Shown one piece after another: positions 23,812 through 34,323 of a stretch of 64,000 bases of DNA. The notes under the pieces were generated by a model. That model worked only from the letters and a program-made list of their open reading frames with translations. It was not told the origin of the DNA and searched no databases. The translations under genes and the position numbers were made by a program. Each line of letters starts with the position of its first letter. Positions within the stretch are counted from its first letter, which is position 1. This DNA is from Vandiemenella viatica (Eukaryota; Arthropoda; Insecta; Orthoptera; Morabidae). The stretch is from the NCBI GenBank assembly GCA_031002005.1, contig JARYHS010008074.1, positions 275,157,930-275,221,929 on the forward strand. The letters are read 5' to 3'.

Positions 23812-24600
23812 TTAATTCACTTCCTGTCTGTTCTGCTTATACTGCTTCCTTATTCGCTTGAATTTCAGCCTGGATTTCATTACTATCAAATTATGGTCAG
23901 AGTATGTCTGCTCCTGGGTACGCTTTACAGTCTGGAACTTGATTCCTGAATCTCTGATTGACCATGATATCTGCCTGTATCGCCAGGACGTTTTCCAGGT
24001 GTAAATTCTTCTTGCATGGTTCTTAAACAGTGTGTTTGCCACTATTAGCTTATATCTTTCAAAAAATTCTAACAACCTGCTTCCTCGCTCATTTCTTTCC
24101 CCTAGACCAAACCTTCCTACAGTATTCCCCTCTTTTCCTTCTCCCACTATCGCATTCCAATCACCCATGATTATTAGATTTTCCTCCCCCTTCACATATT
24201 GGATTAATTCTTCAATTTTGGCGTTTATTTTCTCTATTTCTTCGTCATCTTCCTGTGACTTTGACATATACAGTGATTGGGGCGGGCTTAGTTTCTAACC
24301 TCATCAAAATAATCCTGTCACTACACTGTTCATAATAACTGACCCGTTTTCTTACTTTCTTATTCATTACAAATCTTACACCAGTGACTCCATTGACAGC
24401 TTGTGTGATTATTATCCTGTGTTCCACAGACCAGAAATCATGTGGGTCCTTCAATTTAATCTCACTAATCCCAACAACATCTATCTTTAGTTGTTCCGTC
24501 TCCCTTTTTAAGTTTTTTAACCTACCTGCCCTATTCAGACTCCCAACATTCCACGCTCCGAAACAATAATTTTGGTGCGATTTGCTATGACTTTGTCCTG
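23812..24600 (-). pseudogene. RTE AP-endonuclease domain
   Basis: Starting near 24600 it reads FGAWNVGSLNRAGRLKNLKR, then IDVVGISEIKL, SVEHRIIITQAVNGVTGVRF and YYEQCSDRIILMRLETKPAP. After a frameshift near 24260 it continues ENLIIMGDWNAIVGEGKEGN, GSRLLEFFERYKLIVANTLF, RRIYTWKTSWRYRQISWSI and SDHNLIVMKSRL. The GDWNA and SDHNL catalytic boxes survive. This is the classic EEP-type endonuclease that nicks target DNA for retrotransposition. Confidence 0.85.
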
Positions 24601-24644
24601 TTAGCATAACAGAGTGAAGGTATTGGGTAATTACTGAATGGCAC

Positions 24645-25270
24645 GAATAAAATACCGATGTAAGAATTAGAACCAAATATAAACCAAAGCAAGACACAAG
24701 CCATGCAATGTGGCATAAATGATAGTAATAACAATACTTTAAGTTCAAAAATAGGATTTGATGTAATTGAAGAAGTAAGTTATTTCTGTTACTTGGAAAG
24801 TAAAATTGCAACTGTTGGCCGAGTCCGAAAAAGGAACGATGTTAGCAGCACTTTCTAAAAGAGATCATTTTCAAAAACAATCTTTAAATTTCATATACTG
24901 ACCAAGAGATCAGAACAAACTTTTAAAAATGTATGTATGGAGCAAAGCAATTAATGGTATTGAGCAATGAACATTTGAAGTACCATAAACAATGAAAATT
25001 AAGAGAACAAATAAAGTACGAAATTACCGTGTTGCAAATGATGGGAAAGGAATGAAGTTTGTAGAAGAGCCTAAAACAAATAAGAGACTGGATGGTGCGT
25101 CACATTTCGAGACATTTGGGACTGTTACTTTGTTATTTGAACGAACAGCTGAATAAAAAAAAAATGTAAAGGAAAATATACATCAGAATAAATGAAGCAA
25201 CTACAGGGACGTAAAGACAGGAAGAGATGGAGAAATGCAACAAACCGGTAGAGAGATTGATGACTGAAAA
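24645..25270 (+). mobile_element. RTE-like LINE relic on +, 3' part (outer layer of nest)
   Basis: The translation gives SSKIGFDVIEEVSYFCYLES followed by KIATVGRVRKRNDV, matching NIKIGSDAIGEVSEFCYLGS and KITTDGRIKNDV of the minus-strand copy, then KNVCMEQSN and a degraded tail ending in 'agattgatgactg' plus A-run (about 25253-25273). It resumes the + element whose 5' part stops at 19444. The stretch between the motif B region and the C-terminal block is missing, so a deletion accompanied or followed the insertion. Confidence 0.65.
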
Positions 25271-25489
25271 AAAATATTATTCAGGTAACACGATTCTTGA
25301 AGCAATTATATTATTCTTTTTTAATATATTTCGGTCCGCAGTGGGGAAGGGTGGCCACCTCCCGCCGCGCCCGCCCGGGCAGGTTCACACAAAATTTGTC
25401 TTTGATGAGCTGCTATTAACAAATGACCTTTGGCCAAAACATTGCCAAGAGCTTAGTTTCAGCCACCAGCTATACTGATGGCACATTAA

Positions 25490-28260
25490 AAATCAAGTAT
25501 GTGTGGTGAGCACTGAGATGTATTGTAAAGACATGCTTTCATCTGCCTATCATGTAACACCTTAGTGTGGACGTCGTGTGTCGGGTCCCTTTCCCTGCAG
25601 TTACTTGTATGTATGTGGTAACTTATGAAATTGTGGTATATGCATGGACATATGTGTGTGTACTTGTTCCTGTGTGGTTATGTGTGAAATTATGGTGGTA
25701 GGAGTCTACTTGAGATGTTTCCATCAGTGGCCACCTATGTAGATGTAATCATTTGGGTATGATGAGCACCGAGGTTTGTGGCAAAGAAATGAAATATTTC
25801 GCACATCCTGTAACTATTCAGTCTCGACCTAGGGTGTTCAGTCCTTTTCCTCCAGTTACGTGTATGTGTGTGGTGATGTATGGTAACTGTGTGTATGCAT
25901 GGACATGTGAGTGTGTGTCTTTCTATGTGGTTGTGTGTCTATCCCGATAGGATTGTACTCGACTTTGAGATTTCACAATGACTGGCTACCTATGTGTTGA
26001 TGTAATTAATTGATAATGTGATAAGTACTGAGGTGTATGGCAAAAACATGTCATCCATTGCACACACTCTAACGTCTGTCTGATGGTTTTTTGGTCAGTT
26101 ATGTTAGTGTGTGAGACCTAGTATGAGTATGGGAGTTATGATATTTGTCTGATGACCATGTGCCTACTGATACTCGTTGTACGTCGGACAAATATTACTG
26201 AACAGCAGAAAAGGCTTGTGGCGTGGGATAGAGGTGGTGCTGATCATGTACATATTACCAACGATACTGAATGGCAGAGAGGTCTGTAGTGTGAGTTAAA
26301 TGCTATGATTTTGATGTGAGGAGTTTGTTACTTGGAACACATGTTAATGATGATTTTTTTTGTCAGTCCTTGAGCCATGGGGTTCTGTCCCACTTTTTCT
26401 TTACCATGATGGGGCTGGTTGTTGTGTTGAGCTCGCTGTAGGCATGGATATATGTGTGTGTGCGTCTTTCTCTGTGTCTGTGTGCGTAAGCATGGTGATA
26501 CCTTCCTTAAACTCATTTATCTGGACGTATGAATTGCTGTTCTTCCCATATGTTTGTGCTTGTGTGGAGACGTATGGGTTTGTGGGTGAGACCTAGTATG
26601 AATATGGTGGTTATGATATCTGTCTGATAGACAAGTGCCTATTGTAACTCATGGTACCTGGGTCACATGTTACTAAATGACAGAAAGGGTTGCGGTGTGG
26701 GAGAGATGTGGCTGTGATTTCAAACTTCACACATCCTGTAACTCTTCAGTTTGGATCTAGCATGTTCAGTCTCTTTCCTCCAGTTATGTGTGGTGATGAA
26801 TGGAACTATGTGAATTCATTGACATATGAGTGTGTGTGTATGTGTGTCTTTCTATGATTTTTGGCCAGTCATGGGTGTTCTGTTCCACTTTTGCGTTGCC
26901 ATGATTGGGCTAGTTGTTGAGTCGAGATCGCTGTAGGTATGGAAATGTATGTGTGTATGTGTCTTTCTCTGTGTATGTTTGCGTAAATGGGGGTGATACC
27001 TTCCTTTAACTCGTTTGTCTGGGTGTATGATTTTGCTGTCCCTCCACTTATGCTTGTGTGAGGTGACATATGGATTTGTGGGTGAGACCTAGTTTGAATA
27101 TGCGGGTTATGATATCTGTCTGATAGTCAAGTGTCTATTGCAACTCATGGTACTGGGGTCACATGTTACTGAATGGCAGAAAAAGCTTAGGTGTGGGATA
27201 GACGTGTTGGGGCTGATGTGAACAGTTTTGTACCTAGCACACATGATACTGGATGGTAGTGAGGTCTGTAGTGCGAAATAAATGAGATGATGTTGATGTG
27301 AAGAGTATGATGCCTGGAACATATGTTACTGATGATTTTTTGGTCAGTTATGAGCCATGGGGGTTCTACCCCACTTTTGCGTCGCCATGATTGGGCTGGT
27401 TGTTGTGTCTAGCTCGCTGAAGGCATGGAAATGTGAGTGTTTGTGCGTCTCTCTCTGTGTCTGTATGCGTAAATATTGTGATACCTTCTATAAAAACGTC
27501 TGTCTGGGTGTATGATTTTGCTGTCCCTCCACTTATGTTTGTTTGTGCTTGTGCATGGAGATGTATAGATTTGTGGCTGAGACCTAGTTTGAATATGCGG
27601 GTTATGATATCTGTCTGATAGTCAAGTGTCTATTGCAACTCATGGTACTGGGGTCACTTTTTACTGAATGGTAGAAAGGGTTGCGGTGTGGGAGAGACAT
27701 GTTGATGGTAAATGTAATCAACTGGGGCGTGATGAACACTATTTATGGTATAAACACTTAGATTTATGGTGAAAACATGCCATCTTTTGCACACCTTGTA
27801 TTTCGCCAGGCTGATGACATGTAAGGAGACTTCTGTTTTTCAGCCAGGCAAGAGAGTACTAAACCACTTTTTCGTTTCCATGATTGTTGCCGGTAGCTAT
27901 ACTGAACTCTCTGTAGACTTGGACATGTGTATCTGCGTCTGTCTTTGTGGATGTAAGCATAAGTATGGCGGTACCTGACTTTAACTCGTCTGTCTGATGA
28001 TTTTTGTAACGATAGTTCTGTCCAGATAATCAGTGGTAACGACAATTCTGCCCCACTTCATCGTTTTCATGATGCTTGCTGTTAGTTCTATTGACCTCGC
28101 TGTATGCATGTACAAGTGTGTGCGTGCGCGTGTGTGTGTGTATGTGTGTGTCTTCTTCCTCTGTGGGAGTTCTATCTTGGTGCTGGTTTTTCTGTCGACC
28201 TCGCTGTAGGCATGGAAATGTGCGTGTGTCATCCCTCTGTGGATTTGAGTCTAGAATTAT
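25490..28260. repeat. GT-rich tandem repeat block with 258-bp and ~490-bp periods
   Basis: Anchor 'gagcac(t/c)gag' plus 'aaa.acatg' recurs at about 25507, 25764 and 26022 (period about 258). A second anchor, 'ccatgat(t)g.gctggttgtt' plus 'cgctg.aggcatgg', recurs at about 26404, 26898, 27385 and 27878 (period about 490), with shorter degenerate units near 28068 and 28185. Each unit carries a 'tgtgtgtgtgcgtctttctctgtgt' stretch. Copies are 75-90% alike by eye. Small frames inside are by-products of the repeat. Confidence 0.8.
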
Positions 28261-28429
28261 GCTCACTATCAACGTGTGCTTCTAACCATTGATTCAGGGC
28301 TTAGGCAGTCTCCCATTTCATTGTGCTCTTTACAGTTTACTGCCGTTTGTGTTGACATACGAATTGTGTTCCTCACGTTTTTCATTACATGCACTTCGGG
28401 ATAAAAATCATTTAACAGAGAGATGAGGG

Positions 28430-29080
28430 GGTGTATCAGAGAAGCGAAGGACTTGGGTACAAATCCACAGTCAGACCACTGCTTGTGTGGTGTAGTATGG
28501 AGTCCACATTTTTTGTACAAAAGATGGCAGCTATATTTATCTGTGGAAAATATTCAGTAAGTGACATAATAAAGGAGCTGGGGTTGGGATGTCATTGGAA
28601 GATAGGAAGAGTGTCAGGGGCTGTAGGTGGCGTATAATGCTGTTAGAATGGATATTGGTGGAATAATTCTGAATCGTGTATGGGGCCTAAGTTGACCAAG
28701 ACCACAATCTGGCACTAGACTTTAGGTGATGAGGCCTGAGTGGATAAAATATCTAAACACCCACTTTGACCAGTCCACATTTTTTGTACATCAAATGCAA
28801 GGTGCAAAGGAGGGCAGCTAGATTTATCTGTGGAAAATATTCAGTAAGTGACATAATAAAGGAGCTGGGGCTGGGATGTCATTGGAAGATAGGAAGAGTG
28901 TTGAGGGGCTGTAGGTGGCGTATAATGCTGTTAGAATGGATATTGGTGGAATAATTCTGAGTGGTGTATGGAGCCTAAGTTGACCATGACCACAATCTCG
29001 CACTAGACTTTAAGTGATGAGGTCTGAGTGGATAAAATATCTAAACACCCACTTTGACCTAACAATTTACGACAGTTCAA
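28430..29080 (+). repeat. Tandemly duplicated LINE 3' fragment
   Basis: A segment of about 270-290 bp starting with 'agtccacattttttgtaca' at about 28499 recurs at about 28773, nearly identical. The second copy encodes KVQRRAARFICGKYSVSDII and WKIGRVLRGCRWRIMLLEWI, the CR1/L2-type C-terminal block also seen at 10290. The first copy has lost part of the KVQRRAARF region by a small deletion. It is 5' truncated and non-coding today. Confidence 0.75.
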
Positions 29081-29884
29081 GTGTGAGCGCTATCTTAGGC
29101 GTAATAGAACCTATGGTGACGTTTTGGATACTTGTTGATGTGTGGGGGTCTTCTATGAAAATGTGGGTTATGATGTCTGTTTGATGATCAAGTTAGCTAA
29201 GGGTATTATGTCACTTTTATCGTGGTTAGTTGGATGAAGCATGAAATTACAATCAAATGTCACACTTGGTCCTGAATCCGAAGGTTGGCGTTAGATGGGA
29301 ACATTTTAAACCGAATGGAGAACTCCCCTGGGTCCTGATTTATTGAAAAATAATTTCCTGGAAAAGGGGAGAATTTTCTTGGAAAACTGCAGTAGAACCA
29401 CCTTAAGTGAACTTGGAATCCCTGCTACTGATTAGGAGAAGACTTTGCGAAAGCACTGCCTTAGCGTGACTCGATTTTTATCACATAGGACTGGCGTACT
29501 TCGATTCGACAGGGGTGAAATTAGTAAGATTAACAGACGTATTTCGTTCCTGGAACATACGTGCTGTGCTGTAAAATACAGTTAAAGGTGTCAATCACTG
29601 ATGTGTCACAAGGGATTGATTGGAATTTTAGACAAAGTACAGCTAAGGACACTCAATTTGGGTGGGTAAATAGTTGTGGCAATGAGAAAATGACATATAA
29701 GTAGATTTACACGGGCGAGAACTTAATGTTTTCTTTTCGCCTAGCACACCCCCTCGGATCGAATTCCCGAGTGCTGAAGTTACTCACATCATTATTATTA
29801 AGTATTTGCATGAGAATGAATTTATTCTAGCTAATTAGACACACCAACAGGACGGACATGACATTCACAGACACACAATTTCAT
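29081..29884. other. Unannotated DNA
   Basis: No recognised element or gene. It ends at the target-site duplication of the LINE fragment that follows. Confidence 0.45.
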
Positions 29885-29896
29885 TACCCCTAATTT

Positions 29897-30281
29897 TGAA
29901 ATTTGTCCTGGTGGAGGAACATCAAAGAGGCACCGGCTGCGGGATGTAATCAGCCATATGCTATATGGAAGGCTCTAAACAGACTAAGAACTGAAGTGTC
30001 CCGATGTAAATATAATATTAAAAAATGGGGGTACACTAATGACAACGATCTATGTGAATGTGGCGAGCTTCAGAACCCACAACATCTTCTGATATGCAGG
30101 AATCTCCCTGAAACCTGCAATATCGACGACCTTTACAGGGCAAACGAGAAGGCCATCAAGATTGCGGAATTCTGGTCACATTCTATATAATTGTGTTTAT
30201 AGTTAATATTAATTAATTAATGTTATTTGTTTATTCAACTTGTTATGTCCTGGACACGAGAAATATAAATAAAAATATAAA
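29897..30281 (+). mobile_element. 5'-truncated LINE insertion with 12-bp target-site duplication
   Basis: The frame at 29903-30190 encodes the polymerase C-terminus: AIWKALNRLRTEVSRCKYNI, KKWGYTNDNDLCECGELQNP, QHLLICRNLPETCNIDDLYR and IKIAEFWSHSI. C-x-C...H-x4-C forms the zinc-knuckle typical of Jockey-type LINEs. The 3' end has 'aaatataaat' tail repeats. TACCCCTAATTT occurs on both sides (29885-29896 and 30282-30293), defining the insertion exactly. The remaining frame is intact, so it is fairly young, but only about 95 residues remain. Confidence 0.85.
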
Positions 30282-30444
30282 TACCCCTAATTTAATACAT
30301 CCTTTAAAATACACGGACTGTAGGTGACACTCGTGAGTTATATTATATTGTTCATAATGAAAAAGTGAGTTTGTTTCCCGTCTCTTCGTCGGTGAATTAA
30401 TTTTTAATGTCTGCCTGCTTCGATGAACGGAATTTATGTTAACA

Positions 30445-30590
30445 GCGAGGTCTTTAGAGACGGGAAAGGATGGGAAGGAATTCGGCCATGGCTTTTGAAG
30501 GTAGCATCCCCGGCATTCACTTGGAGTGAAACCATGGATGCCTGGAACCTCCGTCCTCCCGAATGAGAGGCAAGAACGCTAAATAATTTC
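30445..30590 (-). repeat. SINE, main family
   Basis: Read on minus: head region 'cctctcattcgggaggacgg', the 'atccatggtttcactccaag' body, 'gaatgccggggatgctacc', 'ccatggccgaattcc' and the 'cctttcccgtctctaaagac' 3' end. The A box is partly lost. Confidence 0.75.
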
Positions 30591-30719
30591 ATGAAAACAG
30601 GTACACATAGAATTTATATCTGGAGTTTATGACGCTTTTTTTCCCGTTAAAAGGAAACATTTATGCTTTTCGAGGCGTGGAAATTACGTAACTTTGCGGC
30701 TTTTCCACAAAACACTTAA

Positions 30720-30785
30720 ACACCGCGGCCGGACTCGAACCGGCGACCTTCGGCACTCTAGCCCCAACACTGCCGAGGTCGTTAG
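30720..30785 (-). repeat. tRNA-like sequence
   Basis: The minus strand reads 'tcggcagtgttggggctaga' then 'cgccggttcgagtccggccg'. The second half is a good B box within a G+C arm. A full cloverleaf was not built, so tRNA pseudogene and SINE head remain alternatives. Confidence 0.45.
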
Positions 30786-31840
30786 TTGAATTCTCTCTAT
30801 CATTAACGCTGTTAACGATTAATTATATTGGAATCCCACCTTACTGATGCTTATATTCGCTCAGAGTTATAAACATCCTCGAATATCAGAACTGCATTGT
30901 ATAGATATGAATTTGAGCTAAGTCAGGACATTCCATAGTTCATTATCACGTTTTAAACGTAAAAGTTACGCTTTCTCATGGTCTATGTCTTATTTTTTAA
31001 TTAAATACAAAGACTCAAGCAGTTTTTCTGTTCGCCCAGAATGAAAACTAAATTTTCGATTTTCGTTTTTAAAACACGTTATTCTGGCGAGGGATTAGGC
31101 TACCATAAAAGATTCTTATATTTGTTCTACGAAAACTGACATATAATAATTATTCTCATCTCGTAATAATTTCTTCTTGAACCGCAGTGAATTTCTATGT
31201 ATCCTGCTGGAACGGTTTCGATAGCAGGACACCTGAAAAATAACAATACACATGAAGCCTGAGACTCTGCAATATGTATTGGACGCCCTAATTTCTTTGT
31301 CCGCCAGCTATGCTTTCACAATGGTGGATGGCCTAGCTGTATCGCTCTGTAATGGAGCCATTTCGTAACCTGTCGGACTCCCGAAATATTTCACGCATAT
31401 TGGGACACCCGCACCATCTAGCGGCAAATGTCTACTACCGTGTGCTGACCTCTAGCGAGAGTTATGCAAGTTATCGCGCATGTCGCAACAGGGTCTCGGC
31501 GCCGAGCATGCGTACATGTCGACCGACACCTGTGCAAATACGCCTTAGGTAGGGTTTTCCCCCGCAAGACAAGGATAGAAGATTTCGTGGCGAAGTGGAA
31601 TATCTCTGGCCGGCGCATGCGCAGATGAAGTTTCTCGTGTCATGCGCTGTTCGGTGGAGACACCTGGTGTCAGGATGTGTGTATATGCTACATTGCAACA
31701 TTTGTGCACCTGGAATATCTACATCACATAGGACACAATCGTAAATAATATCGCTGATTTCAGATTAACATTGTTGGATATAAGTTAAATAACAGCTAGA
31801 ATAAAGACTAAATAACAGTTATATATGTTTAATTTGAAAT
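30786..31840. other. Unannotated DNA, GC-rich towards its end
   Basis: No recognised element. Between about 31340 and 31700 the sequence is CpG-rich with 'gcgcatgcgcag' and short overlapping frames on both strands. It lies just upstream of the motif cluster at 31885-31960 and may belong to the same promoter-like island. Confidence 0.4.
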
Positions 31841-31884
31841 ATGCCGTCGTCATGCCGTCAATGTGGCAACACTGCACTAGATTT

Positions 31885-31960
31885 GAATTTCCCGCCAACC
31901 GGAAGTGACGTCATGGAGGGGAGGGAGAAAAGGGGAAGGGAAGCCGCCATTTTGTGCCAC
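31885..31960 (+). promoter_or_regulatory. Promoter-like cluster: E2F-, ETS-, CRE- and YY1-like motifs
   Basis: Within 70 bp are TTTCCCGCC (31888-31896, E2F-like), CCGGAAGT (31899-31906, ETS), TGACGTCA (31906-31913, perfect CRE) and GCCGCCATTTTG (31943-31954, YY1/Pho-like). ETS and CRE abut as CCGGAAGTGACGTCA, an arrangement known from housekeeping promoters. No downstream gene is recognised before the assembly gap; a 97-codon frame from 31841 spans the cluster and looks fortuitous. A mobile element carrying these motifs is possible. Confidence 0.4.
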
Positions 31961-32109
31961 GTAACTGGAAGTTGGGTTTATAGAGCTCCATCCTTATCTT
32001 CCTACTATCATCCACCATCTTGTGTGCAATTTACTGCAAATGTTACGGAATTAATGCAGTTAATTTATAGAAACTGGAATATACAAGTTACAAAAAACAG
32101 TCAGTGCTG

Positions 32110-32345
32110 CTGGAACTCCTATATAGCACACTAGGGTAGCCGCGGAGTGCATCGGGATGCAATGGCGGAAAAATACGCCTGGCGAAGCGATTCGATACGC
32201 CGCGCGACGCGTTCCCCCCGACTCGACCCACCTGTAGTGTGCATTATTCCATTAGAATCTGTGAAAGCGATTGCTGACTAATTTTTGCGATGCGACGCAA
32301 CGCGGCCCGCCCCTAGTACCATAGATTGCAACACGGGCATAGCTC
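32110..32345. other. CG-hexamer-rich segment, possible MITE remnant
   Basis: Contains inverted families of 'gcgaagcgattcgatacgcc' and 'gcgatgcgacgcaacgcgg' around a 'tagtgtgcattattcc' core. PIF/Harbinger-like insect elements can look like this, but no paired termini or duplication was found. Confidence 0.25.
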
Positions 32346-32506
32346 CCACATATACTTCAAATGCCTCTAGGGGCAGAATAAGTAATAGTATATGATAGTG
32401 ACAAACCGTGGTTAATTCAGAAGTTTTTCATGCCACTATGTTACTAGTAAATTTTTTTCAGTCATTTCCTAATAGTTTACCTACCTAGCATATTATCTTA
32501 GTTGAT

Positions 32507-32544
32507 GGTATTTTTTAAGGTAGGGCATTGGTATTTTAAGGTAG
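32507..32544. repeat. Two copies of a 15-17 bp unit at the edge of the gap
   Basis: 'ggtattttttaaggtag' (32507-32523) and 'ggtattttaaggtag' (32530-32544) directly precede the N run, suggesting that the gap hides a tandem array. Confidence 0.5.
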
Positions 32545-33544
32545 NNNNNNNNNNNNNNNNNNNNNNNNNNNNNNNNNNNNNNNNNNNNNNNNNNNNNNNN
32601 NNNNNNNNNNNNNNNNNNNNNNNNNNNNNNNNNNNNNNNNNNNNNNNNNNNNNNNNNNNNNNNNNNNNNNNNNNNNNNNNNNNNNNNNNNNNNNNNNNNN
32701 NNNNNNNNNNNNNNNNNNNNNNNNNNNNNNNNNNNNNNNNNNNNNNNNNNNNNNNNNNNNNNNNNNNNNNNNNNNNNNNNNNNNNNNNNNNNNNNNNNNN
32801 NNNNNNNNNNNNNNNNNNNNNNNNNNNNNNNNNNNNNNNNNNNNNNNNNNNNNNNNNNNNNNNNNNNNNNNNNNNNNNNNNNNNNNNNNNNNNNNNNNNN
32901 NNNNNNNNNNNNNNNNNNNNNNNNNNNNNNNNNNNNNNNNNNNNNNNNNNNNNNNNNNNNNNNNNNNNNNNNNNNNNNNNNNNNNNNNNNNNNNNNNNNN
33001 NNNNNNNNNNNNNNNNNNNNNNNNNNNNNNNNNNNNNNNNNNNNNNNNNNNNNNNNNNNNNNNNNNNNNNNNNNNNNNNNNNNNNNNNNNNNNNNNNNNN
33101 NNNNNNNNNNNNNNNNNNNNNNNNNNNNNNNNNNNNNNNNNNNNNNNNNNNNNNNNNNNNNNNNNNNNNNNNNNNNNNNNNNNNNNNNNNNNNNNNNNNN
33201 NNNNNNNNNNNNNNNNNNNNNNNNNNNNNNNNNNNNNNNNNNNNNNNNNNNNNNNNNNNNNNNNNNNNNNNNNNNNNNNNNNNNNNNNNNNNNNNNNNNN
33301 NNNNNNNNNNNNNNNNNNNNNNNNNNNNNNNNNNNNNNNNNNNNNNNNNNNNNNNNNNNNNNNNNNNNNNNNNNNNNNNNNNNNNNNNNNNNNNNNNNNN
33401 NNNNNNNNNNNNNNNNNNNNNNNNNNNNNNNNNNNNNNNNNNNNNNNNNNNNNNNNNNNNNNNNNNNNNNNNNNNNNNNNNNNNNNNNNNNNNNNNNNNN
33501 NNNNNNNNNNNNNNNNNNNNNNNNNNNNNNNNNNNNNNNNNNNN
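32545..33544. other. Assembly gap, 1000 N
   Basis: Exactly 1000 unresolved bases, a placeholder length rather than a measured one. Frames reported across it on either strand are artefacts. Confidence 1.
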
Positions 33545-33914
33545 GAAAAGATGTTTGTATCCGATTTAGCAACTATAGTATATTTTCCTGATCGGGTAAT
33601 TTAGAAAATATTTCACTTCGTCGCATTCGCACAGTATGTACTCTCTCCTGTTGGTTCTGTTATGTTATGACGACGTTTCTACACTTCGGCTTAATTTACC
33701 GTATAATAGAAAAAATAAGCTATATTTCAGGTAAGGTTTTCTCACTACCTTATTACGCCAAGATATAATTTACGGTATGTAATAACGTATAAACAATCAG
33801 AGATGCACATTTTAGATGAGAAATCCCTTCAGGTTTGTACAAGTTCATCAATGAAGCAATTCCTCATTGATAGTTGAGTCAGAGTGCGTTACAACTAATT
33901 GATGCTAATCCTTA
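33545..33914. other. Unannotated DNA after the gap
   Basis: AT-rich, no recognised feature. It ends at the 8-bp duplication of the hAT MITE. Confidence 0.4.
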
Positions 33915-33922
33915 CTCTACTG

Positions 33923-34283
33923 AAGGGGTGGCCAACCCAAATGATCTTGCGGGCCACTTTGGAAATGCATCATAACTCCGCGAGCCGCTTATAAAATTAT
34001 ATATCCCCATATTAGATTTAGACCCACGACAAGCATTTTGAAACATAATGAGTTATTATTATTGTGTTTACTATTATTCTTACATGTATACATAGATAAT
34101 ATAATAATAATGATACATGTTTCTTTAAAATGTGCGTTTAGTAACACCAAAAATGATATATAAAAATATATATAAGAAATAAATTTTGAAACATTGATGC
34201 ACATATAATATAGTCTTTTAATATCTCGCGGGCCAGAAAATTTTTGAAGGCGCGCCGCATGCGACCCGCGGTTTGGAATATAT
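33923..34283. mobile_element. hAT-type MITE with 8-bp target-site duplication
   Basis: It begins AAGGGGTGGCCAACCC and 'cttgcgggccactttgg'. It ends with 'tctcgcgggccagaaa', 'cgccgcatgcgacccgcggt' and 'ttgg', the complementary arrangement of GGGGTGGCCAA-type hAT ends. CTCTACTG flanks it at 33915-33922 and 34284-34291, the 8-bp duplication expected of hAT. 361 bp, no coding capacity; the right terminus has decayed. Confidence 0.8.
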
Positions 34284-34323
34284 CTCTACTGGAATATATC
34301 TCCGCACAAATCCTGCTAGTTAC

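Larger units (their letters stand above)
19445..24630 (-). mobile_element. RTE-like non-LTR retrotransposon on -, interrupted twice (middle layer of nest)
   Basis: Minus-strand order is: AP endonuclease (24600-23812), linker (23775-23491), reverse transcriptase (23316-21555, minus the mariner), C-terminal region (19912-19465), and an A-rich 3' tail (about 19452-19445). Removing the mariner (22259-23105) and the Transib-like element (19913-21553) restores colinearity with the related + copy. It carries several stops and frameshifts. 5' and 3' flanking duplications could not be seen. Without the two insertions it is about 2.7 kb, near the usual length of a single-ORF RTE. Confidence 0.8.

Noticed and set aside
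24245..24811. 188-codon frame as a complete membrane-like protein
   Set aside because: Its first part is translated flanking sequence (including the + LINE relic). Only the residues after about 24600 match the RTE endonuclease.
26300..28260. Possible CRISPR-like or clustered gene repeats
   Set aside because: Repeat units are 258-490 bp, degenerate and GT-rich, in a eukaryotic context; there are no short uniform repeats with unique spacers.
28104..28292. Cysteine-rich frames that look like small secreted toxin-like peptides
   Set aside because: They are translations of the GT microsatellite (alternating Cys, Val and Ala) within the tandem block and appear on both strands.
30720..30785. Functional tRNA gene
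   Set aside because: Only the B-box arm is convincing; I could not form acceptor, D and anticodon arms.
32493..33572. Open frames of about 355 residues on both strands
   Set aside because: They run through the 1000-N gap; only a handful of residues at each edge are real sequence.
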